Positions 1 through 10,946 of a stretch of 64,000 nucleotides of DNA are shown here, piece by piece; position 1 is the first letter of the stretch, and each line of letters begins with the position of its first letter. Origin of the DNA: Episyrphus balteatus (lineage: Eukaryota; Arthropoda; Insecta; Diptera; Syrphidae); contig NC_079136.1 of NCBI RefSeq assembly GCF_945859705.1, forward strand, positions 125,585,027-125,649,026, read 5' to 3'. Position numbers and translations under genes: made by a program. Below the pieces are notes generated by a model that was not told where the DNA came from, did not search any database, and worked only from the letters and a program-made list of their open reading frames with translations.

Positions 1-3000
1 AATATTTATTAAAAATTAAAATTTTCAGTTAATTCAATTTCAACAACTATTTTTGTTGTTTATATCTTTTTTCAAGTAAATTAACATCTGATTCAATTAA
101 CTGGTATATACTCGTTGACTCACAACTTTTAAGTCATATAGTTATGATGATGAATATTGAAATAAATTCTTCATTCATTACAGACTTCCCCGGAAGATAT
201 TGTCTGAAGAAGAATCAAGTAAGCGCCTTATGAGTAGAATAATATAGATCGGCGACAGCAACGACGACGATATGCGATAGAATCAATTGAGTAAAAAAAA
301 GCGACAAAAGAAAAAAAAATACACTCCATATCCCTTTAATAGTTATTAAATTTTTACAAAATAAGGTTTTTTTTTTTAAATATTGAAAATAATAACAAAA
401 GTTGACTATTTTTTTTTATATTATTTAAAATTTTGGAAGCTGAAAGTTTTTGAGTAAGATGAAGAGATATAGAAATGGTAAATTTGTTAAAAAAAAATGA
501 TGAAACAATGATAAAGATAATTTTTTTAGAATTTTGTTTAAGTTTGATTTAAAAAAAATATGTAGTTATAAGAAATTAATTTAGATTTCTGTATAAAACT
601 ATTAAAAAAAAAATGTAAGCCCATTTTTTAGCATCTTTAAAGAAAAATTATGAACTCAAACAAGTGATGCTGAGTGTTCGTCCATCAAAACTTAAAAGGC
701 TGCAGACCCATGAACAATCCATAGACGTTCCATCAATTTATTAAGTGGTTAATTTCATCAAAAGAGGGGTTATGAAAAATTACTAATGCGGTTAATTTAT
801 GTCAAATAAGGTCAGATTTTTTACTGCTACAGAAATTCATAAAAAAAGAAAAGGAAATTATAATTTAATTATTGCAGCTTTGATGCACTTTTTAAATCAA
901 AAGAGGGCCATTAAAAAAAAAAATAAAAGTAATTCTATCAAGAGAAAGTGCAAAAGAAATTAAAAGGTAAAACAAAAAAAAAATATTCTATAATTCCTTG
1001 GCATCAAGATTTTTCTTCCCTTGCAATGATGATGAAAGGTCACAAACTTAATTTTCTTTGTGGACAGTTTTTTTTTAATTTTTTTTTTTTTTTTTTTAAG
1101 AAAATTTACAAAAATTTAAATGTCATACAATTGGCAAATGAACAAATTTGGCGCACTGTAAATAAGAAAAAGAGAGAGAGAGAGAGAGAGAGAGAAATTG
1201 TTGCGTTCTTTCTATAGCAGATCAACTAAATTCGATGTAGCGAAAGTCTTGCGAAGACAACAACGAGACAAGACATTTATTAATAGGTACCTATATCTCT
1301 ATAACCATATCTAATTTGAATTTGTTTTGGTTTTGTATCTTTAAGATACAAATCCGATTAAAAATAGACTCGAAGTGGATAATTCTTTGTGCCAAATGCA
1401 AAAAATTATTTTATTGCATTTTATATAGAACTTTTTTTTTTTTTAATATTTATTTATTTCAAATGGTTTTGCTGCTGGCACAGATGCACTTTAAACAAAA
1501 ATATTAAGCATTCCTCTTTTACTTTTTTTTTTTTTTTGTTAAAGTACCTATCTAAATTGTTCCATATTCTTGATTAAAAAGTAATCAAATTGTCATTTAT
1601 TATTGTATAATAATAGGGTTCTGGCTGTTGTATACTCTGGTACTCTGATGGAATTCTTCTTCATTTTTTTATGTCACGATACTTTTGCGTGATGCGGCGG
1701 CGATATTGTGTTTATGTTGTGCTTAAAAGCCTATTATCGTATTGCACACGTCAATCTGGAGTGATTGTTTGGCTTTGTGAATGAAAAAAATTCTTTCATT
1801 CATGGCCAGAAAAAAAAAATATATATATATAGGTAATAAAATTAACTTGAGGGATGGATGGTATGGGTATTGCATTTATAAACGCTTGAAATGTGTTCAA
1901 GGATTTCCGTGCGAATTGAAATTGAGTGGATGGTTGCAATTTTTTTCAAGGCTACAAAAAGTGTTCTGGAAGTGCATCTCGAGCACGAAATTAAATATTT
2001 ATCTACTCAAAAATTATTAAAAAGCTTTAAAACCAAAAGATCAAGCAAACAAAATTGTCATCTAGACTGCTGTCAAGAGAGGAGATGATAGGAAGAATGA
2101 ACTGCTCGGATTAAATCATGATCACCTCAAATTAGGATCCGAAACTTAACTCAAAACCTAAAATTCTTAATTAAAAACTAAATTCACTTAACGCAATCTG
2201 TCATTACTAATATTATATACCACACTCTATTTAGCCTTTCAAAAATCATGAGTCACCCCGTTCAATTAATAGGCTTTGTGAAAATTAAAAATGAGAAGAT
2301 AGAAAAATACTGACGAAGGCCCGGAATTTTGCCATACCTAATTTTTTGTTACCTCAAATTACTATCAAAGAGCTGGAAGTGATGAAAACTGCTTAATTTT
2401 CTGATATTAAAACCTTTCATATTTTATCTTAAATCGTTATTATATTTAATTTCAAGATAATATCAGAGATGGTGTAACTTGCTGAAACAGTAGCTAAGGG
2501 TTCTTTGCATATATAAAACAACTATACTCCAACCAAAACAGACATTTTTGTTATAAAATTTTGAGCCCTGCTGAATTTTGATTTCCATCAAACTTTTTTT
2601 TTCAAAGCTGTATTAAACCCCCATCAATAACACTGGTCTGCAAAATTTAACTTTTTTTTTTCTCCTTCAAATAATTTTTTGATATTTCCTGAATCTAAAT
2701 CTGGTTTCAGAAAAATTCTATCAGGTACCGTTTTTGTAAAAATGATTTTTGAAAAATGTGAGTAGTTTCTAAAAAATAACCCTTTTAGATTCATTTGAAC
2801 TTGTATAAAATTAAAACTATTTGTCGCATTGAGCTCAAATTTGGAGAACTTATTTTTGATAATATGACCTATCTTTTACATTCATGTTTACTCATTTTTT
2901 AAAATACTGATTGACAAAAAAAAGTAGACATTTCGAAATCCTTCACTTTTTAGTAAATCCTACATGAACAAAAGCACCTTAATTAAGGAAAATGTAAAAT

Positions 3001-5484
3001 ATCAATGCCCATTATATTTAAAAAGTCAAATATGTAAAGAAAACCAAAATAAAATACATTAAACCAAATTTTTACGTGTTTTGTAATTTTATATACTATT
3101 TTTTCTATTTAGAAATATCTTATTTGTAATAAGCCATTCGATAAACTGCCTTCTAAAGCTTCAGATTTGTTTTTCCTAGAAACAATAGTACACTTTTCTT
3201 ATAGTTTTTGATGTGCTGAGTTAGAATCCGAAGTGAAAAAAATTCTATCACGTCAGGATTTTAAGATATTCGCATTAAAGTATCACAAAATCAAGTTTTT
3301 TTTTAAAAATCTCAAAAAAGCTACTATATCTCAAAAACCAGAGGTAACCGAAATTAAAAGAATTCGGATTCAAAACCAGCACACTAAAGTCCATTAGAAA
3401 AGTATACTTTTGTTCTAGGGAGAAAGATATATTAATTTTCAGAGATCAGTTTCTTTATGGTAAGATATGCCAAACCTACTAAACTTACTTAAATTAAGAT
3501 ATCTCGGAGAAGAAAAGAGATATTGAGAAGATTGAAATTGAATTTGAAAGAAAAAAATAAGTTCTTTCATAAACCGTATCAATTTTAATTGAAAAAGATT
3601 ACATTATGCCAAAATATTTCTTCGAAAACAGCAAAAAAAAAAAATGGGTTTTTGAGATTTTCTAACGGGAATATCTAAAAAAACGTGACGTGCTAGCTCA
3701 ATTCTGACTTCGGATTCGGAATCAGCATACAAAAATCCTTTAAAAAAGTATAGTTTTATTTAAAGGAAGATTTCCTTGCAGACCAGTGTAATAAAATACA
3801 AGTTAATCAAGATCAAGTTTCGAAAGTAACAGTTCTTCACTTTTAGTAATATTTCTCCACGAAATTAGTTTTTAAAATAGGTACACCGTATTAAACGATA
3901 TTGCCTTTTCAAAAAAAAAAAAAAAAAACCTAAAAATGTTGATAATATGATTTTGATTTTTTGACTAGACTATTTAATACTTGTACCACTGCCGAAAACC
4001 AATATGTGCATTAAAACCACTCTTTTAACTTGTTACCCAAAAAAAGGTGCAATTTTTCGATTTTTTTTTTCTTATTTCTTTTATTTAAAAAATTTTGTTT
4101 TAATTTCTATTGTCGTGAAATATCTCTTCCAATTCTTTAAGATGACCGTTTTGAAGAATACAATTTTCTAAAATGACAACACTTTGATTTTAAATAATTT
4201 ATTATGTTTTTTGAAAATTGCCCTCTTAAAAAATTGAAAAAAAAACATGGTTTTAGACAAACAAAATTTATTTGAATGCACTTCCAAAAAATGCATTTTT
4301 TTTTATAGAAAATCAAGTCAAATTGAGAGTTTGGTTTTATTAAACAATAGGTACACATTCAAATATCAGAAATATACGACTGGGTCGCACGTAGTTCCTC
4401 TTATAGTAAAATCCGTTTTTTTTTTCAAAATTGATATTTTTGAAATTTTTACTTAGTATTTTTAATTAAAATTAATTTAACGCTTCAAACAATTTTATTG
4501 TTGCATCGCTTAATTATTTTACTTATAAGTCGAAAATCAAGTGAAAAAATCTATGGTAGGTACCGTTGAAAATGGGCCAAAAAGTCAGAGCAGTTTTTGA
4601 GAAAAATAACTTTTCACATTTTGTCTCATGGCAAAGTTCCTTTTAAATTTATTGTAAAAAAAAATCTAAAATTCTAATCATCGTAATATCATAGATAAGA
4701 TATATGTAACCTTTTGAGTTGGATTGTTTTTACGATTTTTGAAACGAAAACTGCTGCAAAAAGTAGCAAAATGTACGAACTTACTCTCAGTGTCTACAAT
4801 TTTTGAAAAACTTTTTATATTTTTAATTTTGGTAGATGCAAATTAAAAAAAAAAAAACATATAATTTCTTCAAATGATTTCATTTGCTTGGAAGCATTTT
4901 TAGAGGAAAAATTTTCAAAATGGTCATTCTTTCTGGATTTACCAGTCTTTCAACTTTTCTTGAAAAAAAAAACACCTAAAATATAAATTTCAACAAATTT
5001 AATGCCCCTTTTCTAAGAACTTGATTTTCAAAAAAAAAAAAATAAAACAAAAATTTATATTTTTAAATCAGCAAAATGCATAATTTTAGGGAATTTTTCT
5101 ATGTTGGATCTTAGGGAAATAAAACCAAGACAATCTGATTTTCTGAAAATAGCTAGTTTCGCATGAAAAAACTCTTAATAATTTGATATGAAGAATTACC
5201 AGTTCTGGGGATGTTTTTTTAAGAAAAAAAAAAAAAAAATTGGTTTGTTATCTACTATTGAAGCTATTGATGATTTTTCAAGGCATATAGGTCTCATTTT
5301 AATCGATGCTTTTTTTTTTGGACATTTTCTTTGTGTCATCTTTAACTTATATTTTTTTTAATCTAATTTCTATGCTAAAATAAATAAATTTAGCTTTTTG
5401 TTGTGCCATACGTATAGCATTTTTTTTTCTATTTAAATTTTACTTTCCATACTAATCTATATGTTTTTTTTTTTCTATTTTTAG
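1..5484 (+). other. Non-coding DNA 5' of the first visible nrv2 exon
   Basis: Probably the long first intron of nrv2. It is A/T-run-rich with an (AG)n tract at 1170-1194. I see no exon encoding the GRT-x3-W cytoplasmic tail. Short open frames here come from homopolymers. Confidence 0.6.
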
Positions 5485-5625
5485 CAAAAATTGGCATTTT
5501 CTATTTTATATTCTATGGAGTTTTAGCTGCGCTTGTTGCCATCTGCATGTGGGTATTCCATCAAACTTTAGATTTAACTGAACCAAAATGGAAACTCGAA
5601 GAATCAATAATTGGAACAAATCCAG
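5485..5625 (+). CDS. nrv2: nrv2 exon: membrane segment
   Basis: The acceptor is TTTTAG before 5485 and the donor is CCAG|GTATAA. The exon encodes the transmembrane helix and the start of the ectodomain up to TNPG. It begins in phase 1 (two bases complete a split codon). Confidence 0.93.
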
Positions 5626-7679
5626 GTATAAAGCTAATTTTTTTTCAATTTAATACAATTTAATATTATCAATTTATTTATTTTTTAAAGGTCTTGGTTT
5701 TAGACCATTACCCCCAGAGGAAAATGTAGAGAGCACATTAATTTGGTACAAAGGCACTCAATATGAAAACTACAAACACTGGACAGATTCGCTTAATGAA
5801 TTCTTAGAAGGTAAATAAAATTTATATAAAATCATAATTTTTAGTCATCATTATTTTGACCTCTTAATACAACCTTATCAACTTGTAGATTATTTTTATC
5901 ATCGTTTAAGAAAAAACTAAATTTTTAAATATTTCAGACTGAACAATTTTTTGTTTTCTTAATTTTATTTCAAGTTTACAAAGTACCTGGTCTTAAGCCT
6001 GGACGAGGTGAAAATATTTTCAACTGTGATTACAATCGACCACCGCCACCTGGACATGTTTGTGATGTTGATATCAAAAGCTGGGATCCATGCACCAAAG
6101 AAAACAATTACAGCTACCACAAAAGTGCGCCATGTGTCTTTTTGAAGCTAAACAAAATTTTCGGTTGGATTCCGGAATTCTATAATACAACAAATCAATT
6201 ACCCCAAAAGATGCCAGAGAACTTAAAAACTTATATAGGAGAAATTGAAAAAGCTGATGCTAAAAAGGTTTTTATTTAACTTTTTGGAACATTTTTTTTT
6301 GCGAAAATAATAACAAATTGATTTATTTTTGCATATAGATGAATACAATTTGGGTATCATGTGAGGGTGAAAATCCAGCTGATCAAGAAAATATTGGTCC
6401 AGTTGATTATCATCCGATGCGAGGCTTTCCTGGATTCTTTTATCCATACACAAATGCCAAGGGCTATCTGAGTCCTCTTGTAGCTGTGCATTTCCAGCGA
6501 CCAAAGCGTAAGTTGATTTAACAGAAAAATTGAACAATTGGCTGAATACAAATTTTTAAACGTTCTCAACCGCGGGAAAAATTCGAACATGTTTGGATGC
6601 CAATAACTCAGCAACCAGACTTCCAAGAAACTTTTGATTTTCACTTATCAATAGAGCTTAAAAAGACCTTTCTGTTGATGTCTCACTCGATGAATTTGGA
6701 GGAAATTTTTTAAAATGCAATTTTTTTTCGAAAATCTGAAAAAAAAATAAATTTGTAATTTTTTTTACCTCAACACATAAGCCTGTTCACTTTGAACCCA
6801 TAACTGTGAACCAAAACTTATTTCAAGACTTTGGTCCGCAGATATCTGCCACTGAATGTTAGAAAAAAAACATGTTTGGATACAAATAACTCAGCAACCA
6901 GATCTCAGCGAAACTTTTGGTTTTCAGTTATGAAAAGAGCTTAAAAAGACCTTTCATTTGATGTCTCACTCGATGAATTTGGAGGAAATTTTTTAAAATA
7001 CAATTTTTTTCGACAAGGGGTTAACCTTGATTTTTTTTCGAAAATCTGAAAAAGTAAATTTTTAATTTTTTCACCTAAACGCATAGGCCTGTTCATTGTG
7101 AAGTCATATCAATAAACCAAAACTTATTTCAAGACTTTGGTCCGCAGATATCCGCTTCCGAATGGAAAGAAAAAACATGTTTGGATGCAAATAACTCAGC
7201 AACCAGACCTCAGAAAAACTTTTGGTTTTCAGTTATGAATAGAGCTTAAAGAGACCTTTCTTTTGTTATCCCACTCAATGAATTTGGAAGCAATTTTTTA
7301 AAATGCATTTTTTTCGAAAATCTGAAAAAAAAATTTGTATTTTTTTTACCAAACTGCATATATTTACCAATTCTTTATATAAAAAGTTTTAAAAATGCAA
7401 TAAAACTGGGCTGTAAGAGCATTTTCGTACACTCCAGTCGTATATTTTATTTTGTATTTCTTTTAAAATGTCATTGTTTTTTTTTTTAAGTTTTAGCAAA
7501 ATAAACTAAATAAATAATATTTAAATATTTAAATTAATACCTATGTAGTACTAATAAATTGTTTATTAATTTTAGGAGGAATCATCATCAACATCGAATG
7601 TAAGGCATGGGCCAAAAATATATTATACGATCGCAAAGAAAGAATGGGATCTGTACACTTTGAACTTCTAATTGATTAA
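5485..7679 (+). CDS. nrv2: Na+/K+-ATPase beta subunit, nervana 2-like (5' end missing)
   Basis: Five exons join in frame: 5485-5625, 5691-5810, 5975-6267, 6339-6507, 7576-7679; introns are 65, 164, 71 and 1068 bp with GT/AG ends. They give the last 275 residues, about 50 short of a full fly beta subunit. In order: end of the cytoplasmic tail, one membrane segment (IGIFYFIFYGVLAALVAICM), the EPKWKLEESIIGTNPGLGFRPL block, then an ectodomain with six cysteines (FNC, HVC, DPC, APC, VSC, IEC) expected to form three disulfides. N-glycosylation sequons are NYS and NTT. The PCVFLKLNKIFGWIP and GYLSPLVAVHF blocks are family hallmarks. The beta subunit is known to fold, traffic and tune the Na+/K+ pump alpha subunit. 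The first visible exon starts in phase 1, so an upstream exon ending in a single codon base is required; I do not find it in 1-5484. Assignment to nrv2 rests on YKVPGLKPG, GENPADQENIG and the FQRPKRGIIINIEC join. Confidence 0.95.
5691..5810 (+). CDS. nrv2: nrv2 exon
   Basis: The exon encodes LGFRPLPPEENVES through SLNEFLE. The acceptor is TTTAAAG and the donor is GAAG|GTAAAT. It enters and leaves in phase 1. In nrv1 the equivalent sequence is fused to the membrane exon, so one intron differs between the paralogues. Confidence 0.93.
5975..6267 (+). CDS. nrv2: nrv2 exon: central ectodomain
   Basis: The exon encodes YKVPGLKPGRGENIFNC through EKADAKK with four of the six ectodomain cysteines and both glycosylation sequons. 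The donor AAG|GTTTTT is weak, but phase and conservation support it. Confidence 0.92.
6339..6507 (+). CDS. nrv2: nrv2 exon
   Basis: The exon encodes NTIWVSCEGENPADQENIG through GYLSPLVAVHFQRPK. The acceptor is ATATAG and the donor is AAGC|GTAAGT, phase 1. The ATG at its first codon is internal, not a start. Confidence 0.93.
6587..7350. repeat. Tandem ~290-bp repeat, three units, in the last nrv2 intron
   Basis: Units start at about 6587, 6870 and 7175 with ACATGTTTGGATRCAAATAA or close variants, followed by shared blocks CTCAGCAACCAGA, CTTTTGGTTTTCAGTTATGA, GAGCTTAAAAAGACCTTTC and TCACTCGATGAATTTGGAGG. Spacing is 283 and 305 bp and the third unit is shorter. Related copies lie inverted at about 57.8-58.4 kb. 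Confidence 0.85.
7576..7679 (+). CDS. nrv2: nrv2 last exon
   Basis: The exon encodes RGIIINIECKAWAKNILYDR to the terminal ELLID and TAA at 7677-7679. It carries the last disulfide cysteine. The preceding 1.07-kb intron is filled by a tandem repeat. Confidence 0.93.
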
Positions 7680-7786
7680 TACCAAAATAACAACAACAAT
7701 AATAATAAGTTTTAATTTTTCCCATCAGACTTGAGAGTTTCAAAAACAAAAAAAAAAACAAAAAATCGTGAATGCTTCTTTCTATA

Positions 7787-7792
7787 AATAAA
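7787..7792 (+). terminator. nrv2 poly(A) signal candidate
   Basis: AATAAA lies 108 bp after the stop codon. Further AATAAA hexamers follow in the A-rich DNA to about 8.8 kb, so longer 3' UTR forms are possible. I chose this one only because it is the nearest canonical hexamer. Confidence 0.5.
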
Positions 7793-9466
7793 AAAATGTA
7801 TTTTATATAATAATCTATGTAGAAATCTCCTCCTGCCTCTTCACATTATTTCTCTGTCCATTGCAGAATCTTTATTATTATAAATATTAATTCTAAATCA
7901 AAAATCAAACAAAATAACAAAAAAAAATTAAAATTGACAAAAAAAAAAAAAAGAAAAAAACGGACCAAACAAAAAATCTTTTGCTCTTTTAAAAAAACAA
8001 TTTTTTATATAAATATTTATGCACATTAAATAAAATAGCAAAATAGAAAAAAACATTTTTACAAATGTATTTATGTATACTTGTAGCTATTTTACACATT
8101 TTGAATAAAATTTTACAAATTTTTATCCACATCATCCTCCGAAATACAATATTTCTCAAATAAAATAAAATATTAAATATTTATTATATTTATTAACTGC
8201 AAATCAAAGCGAATCCCGAATCTCGAATATTTAAAAAATAAAATTTAAATAAATTATAAAAAAAAAAAAGAATTTAAGAAGAACACTAAGAAAAATATTA
8301 TATTATATTTATTGCTTATTAGTTTATTACAACTTAACTGCCATTAAAATGAACCGAACAACAACAACAAAAAATAAATAAATTCAAGTGCAGATTTTTT
8401 TTTTTTTTTTTAATTTAACAACAATTTCTCTCCTTTCACTAGACGAAACAGAAAAAATAAAGTAAAACAGTTTAAGTTAGATATTGTATCTTTATCCAGA
8501 GAATTTTAATATAAATTATTTATTCTTTTATTTTTTGGTAATTTTTTGTTTAAGTTTTAATTTTTTTTTCTTTTAATTTAAGAAACAACATTCAATAGTT
8601 TAAAAAAAAAAACACAAAATAAATTACATCAATTTTAATTTCAAAACAAAACGAAATGTAATGTAAAAAATAGATGTTTGAATGACAATTTGTCATTGTA
8701 TTTTAATTTTAAGTTAAAACAATTTGCTAAGACAGATCAATAAATGAAAACAAATAAATTAAAGTGTACAAAAAATCGAAATAAAATTAAAAAAAAAAAT
8801 ATTGTTTTGATTTGTATTCTTTTGAAGTTGCCAATATTAATATATTTCATGGATATATCCATCCATCTATCTTATAGTAATGAATCGAAGAATGATTGCC
8901 AATACGTCAATTTGTAGCTTTTACACACACACACTTTTTATGTATGAAAAAATGAAAGATATCTTACCTAGCAAACGAAATAAAAATAATTTGAAGTGCA
9001 TTACATTTGGGTAAAGGCTAGATAGAAAATGTGTGGTATTTTATTTGCTATTTTTTTGTGGCAATTGATGATAGACATACGCCTTTATAAAAGAGAACAT
9101 TTTTTTAAAGGCCAAAGCTTCCAGCTGAGTGTAGTGGGATAAAATTATTTTTATTTCTAATGTAAAGCCTTGAACAATTTAAAGAGCAATAACCCTATTT
9201 TTGAATAAATAAGATTTTAGAAAAAAAACTATGTATTTATAGCTTGTAAATTGGATTTGATGTTTTTGGCATTTATTTTATCATGAATTTGATTTGAATT
9301 TCATACCTATTTTATGTCTTAATTTTGTCTAGGGCAAAAATAGCACTCATTTTTTTTTTCTAATTTTATTATTTATAAGAACAGAGAATACTCAACTTGG
9401 CCATATTGGTTTAGCTTTTTATAACCGCGGAATGAAATTTTGTATAATTTTTTTAAATTTTAAACT
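7793..9466. other. Intergenic, no gene seen
   Basis: A/T-rich DNA downstream of nrv2 with many AATAAA-like hexamers and a short (AC)n tract near 8925. No coding signal. Confidence 0.6.
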
Positions 9467-9471
9467 TAAAT

Positions 9472-9849
9472 GGTCACTGTGGCGTATGCGTTACATATTT
9501 TCAAACAAATTTTCAACTTTTTTCTTTTAATAAACTAGATACTAGAAGATTGGACACATAATAAAATTTAAAGACCGAGTCAAATGAAGTTTTATCCACT
9601 AAAAATAAAATAATAAATTATAGTTTAGATAAAATTAGTTTACATGTTTAAATAATTTTTATTCGTTATGTAGAATTAGCTGACTAAATTACTTGTATTT
9701 AAAAGATTTTAGCTCTAGTTCCAGCACCCTATTTGGTTATATTTTGAATAATTCTTTTTGAAAAGACAACTTGTTTTATTAAACACAAAGTCAAAGTTAA
9801 AAATTTACATAAAAAAAAAAAAAAATGTTAAGCATACACCCCAGTGACC
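9472..9849. mobile_element. 378-bp MITE with GGTCACTG termini and 5-bp TSD
   Basis: The left end reads GGTCACTGTGGCGTATGC; the right end is its imperfect inverse, GCATACACCCCAGTGACC. Both sides are flanked by TAAAT (9467-9471 and 9850-9854), a plausible 5-bp target duplication. The interior is A/T-rich without coding capacity. The superfamily is not assigned. Its terminal sequence recurs in the array at 33.9-34.4 kb. Confidence 0.7.
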
Positions 9850-10386
9850 TAAATCTTAAATCAAAAATTCTAATCGAGTTTTTTTCACAATTTCCTGATT
9901 TTGTTTGTTATAATTCGATATTTTAAGGATAAGGCGCTTTTTTTTATGATTTTTTTTAATGACAGCAATAACGTCGCATGTACAATGTACATCTATATAC
10001 ATGAGTTTCTCTCTGAAAAAAAAGTGTTTACTCTTCAGAAAAATGCTACTCTGAAAATAAAATTAGAAATTAAAATAATAATTAAAACGTGGAACTGTTT
10101 TCAATCTCTCTCAAGTCCTTTCTCTGCTAAGGCAAATGAGATGATTGCCTAATGCCTATACGAAATTCAAATTTTAGATGAGATAATTTTCATTTCTTAT
10201 CAGACTTCAGCTTAAGTCGTTGTTAATCATGGCATTTTTCAACAGCTATTTGGCCTAACAGTTTAATACTCGAAATGTAACACAAGGAACGCAGCGTCAA
10301 TGCCCAAGGGCTGTGAGTATTTTTTTGTGGTTTCTTTTTTTCAAAATTCAAACAACTTTCACAAATTTTAAAAGTCAGTAAAATAA

Positions 10387-10946
10387 TAGACCAGGGTCGA
10401 TAATTTTTGAAACCAAAAAAAATCATAGTAGGATGAAACCCATTGGAAAAAGAGGTGAACATGATGAAAATTAAAAGAAAAATAAATTACATGCGAGCCA
10501 AAATAAGGTGAACAAATTAATATTTTAAATCAAATAAATTACAGTGTATTTGGGACATAATAAGGTAAGTTTTCACCAAATTTCGTAGAAAAAAAACATT
10601 TTTTTGAAAAAGATAAAAATAAAAAACCAAAAAATCGGTTTTTTGAATTTTACACATAAATTTTGAGGTTATGTGAAAAAATTGTTGATACAAAAGTTGT
10701 AGATTTTTTTATTACCTACAACTTTGCCATACAACTTTTTTCTATAGGATTTGTAGTTTTGCCGGAAATCGAGATATACCATTTTTTACCATTAAAAACT
10801 CAACCCACCCACTTCCAGAACTCGGCTCGCCCGTAATTTATTTTTTCTTTCATTCTTATCATATTCCCCTCCTTTTCCAATGGGTTTCATCCTACTATGA
10901 TTTTTTTGTACTTTTTAATGTTTTTGAAGGCATCGGCACTGGTCTA
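10387..10946. mobile_element. Foldback element, copy A (TAGACCAG family)
   Basis: It starts TAGACCAG and ends CTGGTCTA. Inside both ends is an inverted repeat containing ATCATAGTAGGATGAAACCC, then CATTGGAAAA and a conserved ATAAATTAC block. The left arm is cut after GCGAGCC while the right arm continues through GTTGTAGAT and CCGGAAATCGAGATATACC, so this is an internally deleted copy. TA flanks each end. No protein is encoded. Related copies lie at 46673 and 51078. Confidence 0.8.

Noticed and set aside
184..218. Possible 35-bp exon (TTACAG before, CAA|GTAAGC after)
   Set aside because: It has splice-like ends but no coding match to the nrv2 tail, and such pairs occur by chance.
948..1217. 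89-residue open frame
   Set aside because: It consists of Lys/Phe runs and an AG microsatellite; no domain or codon signal.
4370..7446. AAATATACGACTGG near 4370 and its inverse near 7430 as ends of one element
   Set aside because: The interval contains conserved nrv2 exons; these are more likely ends of separate dispersed repeats.
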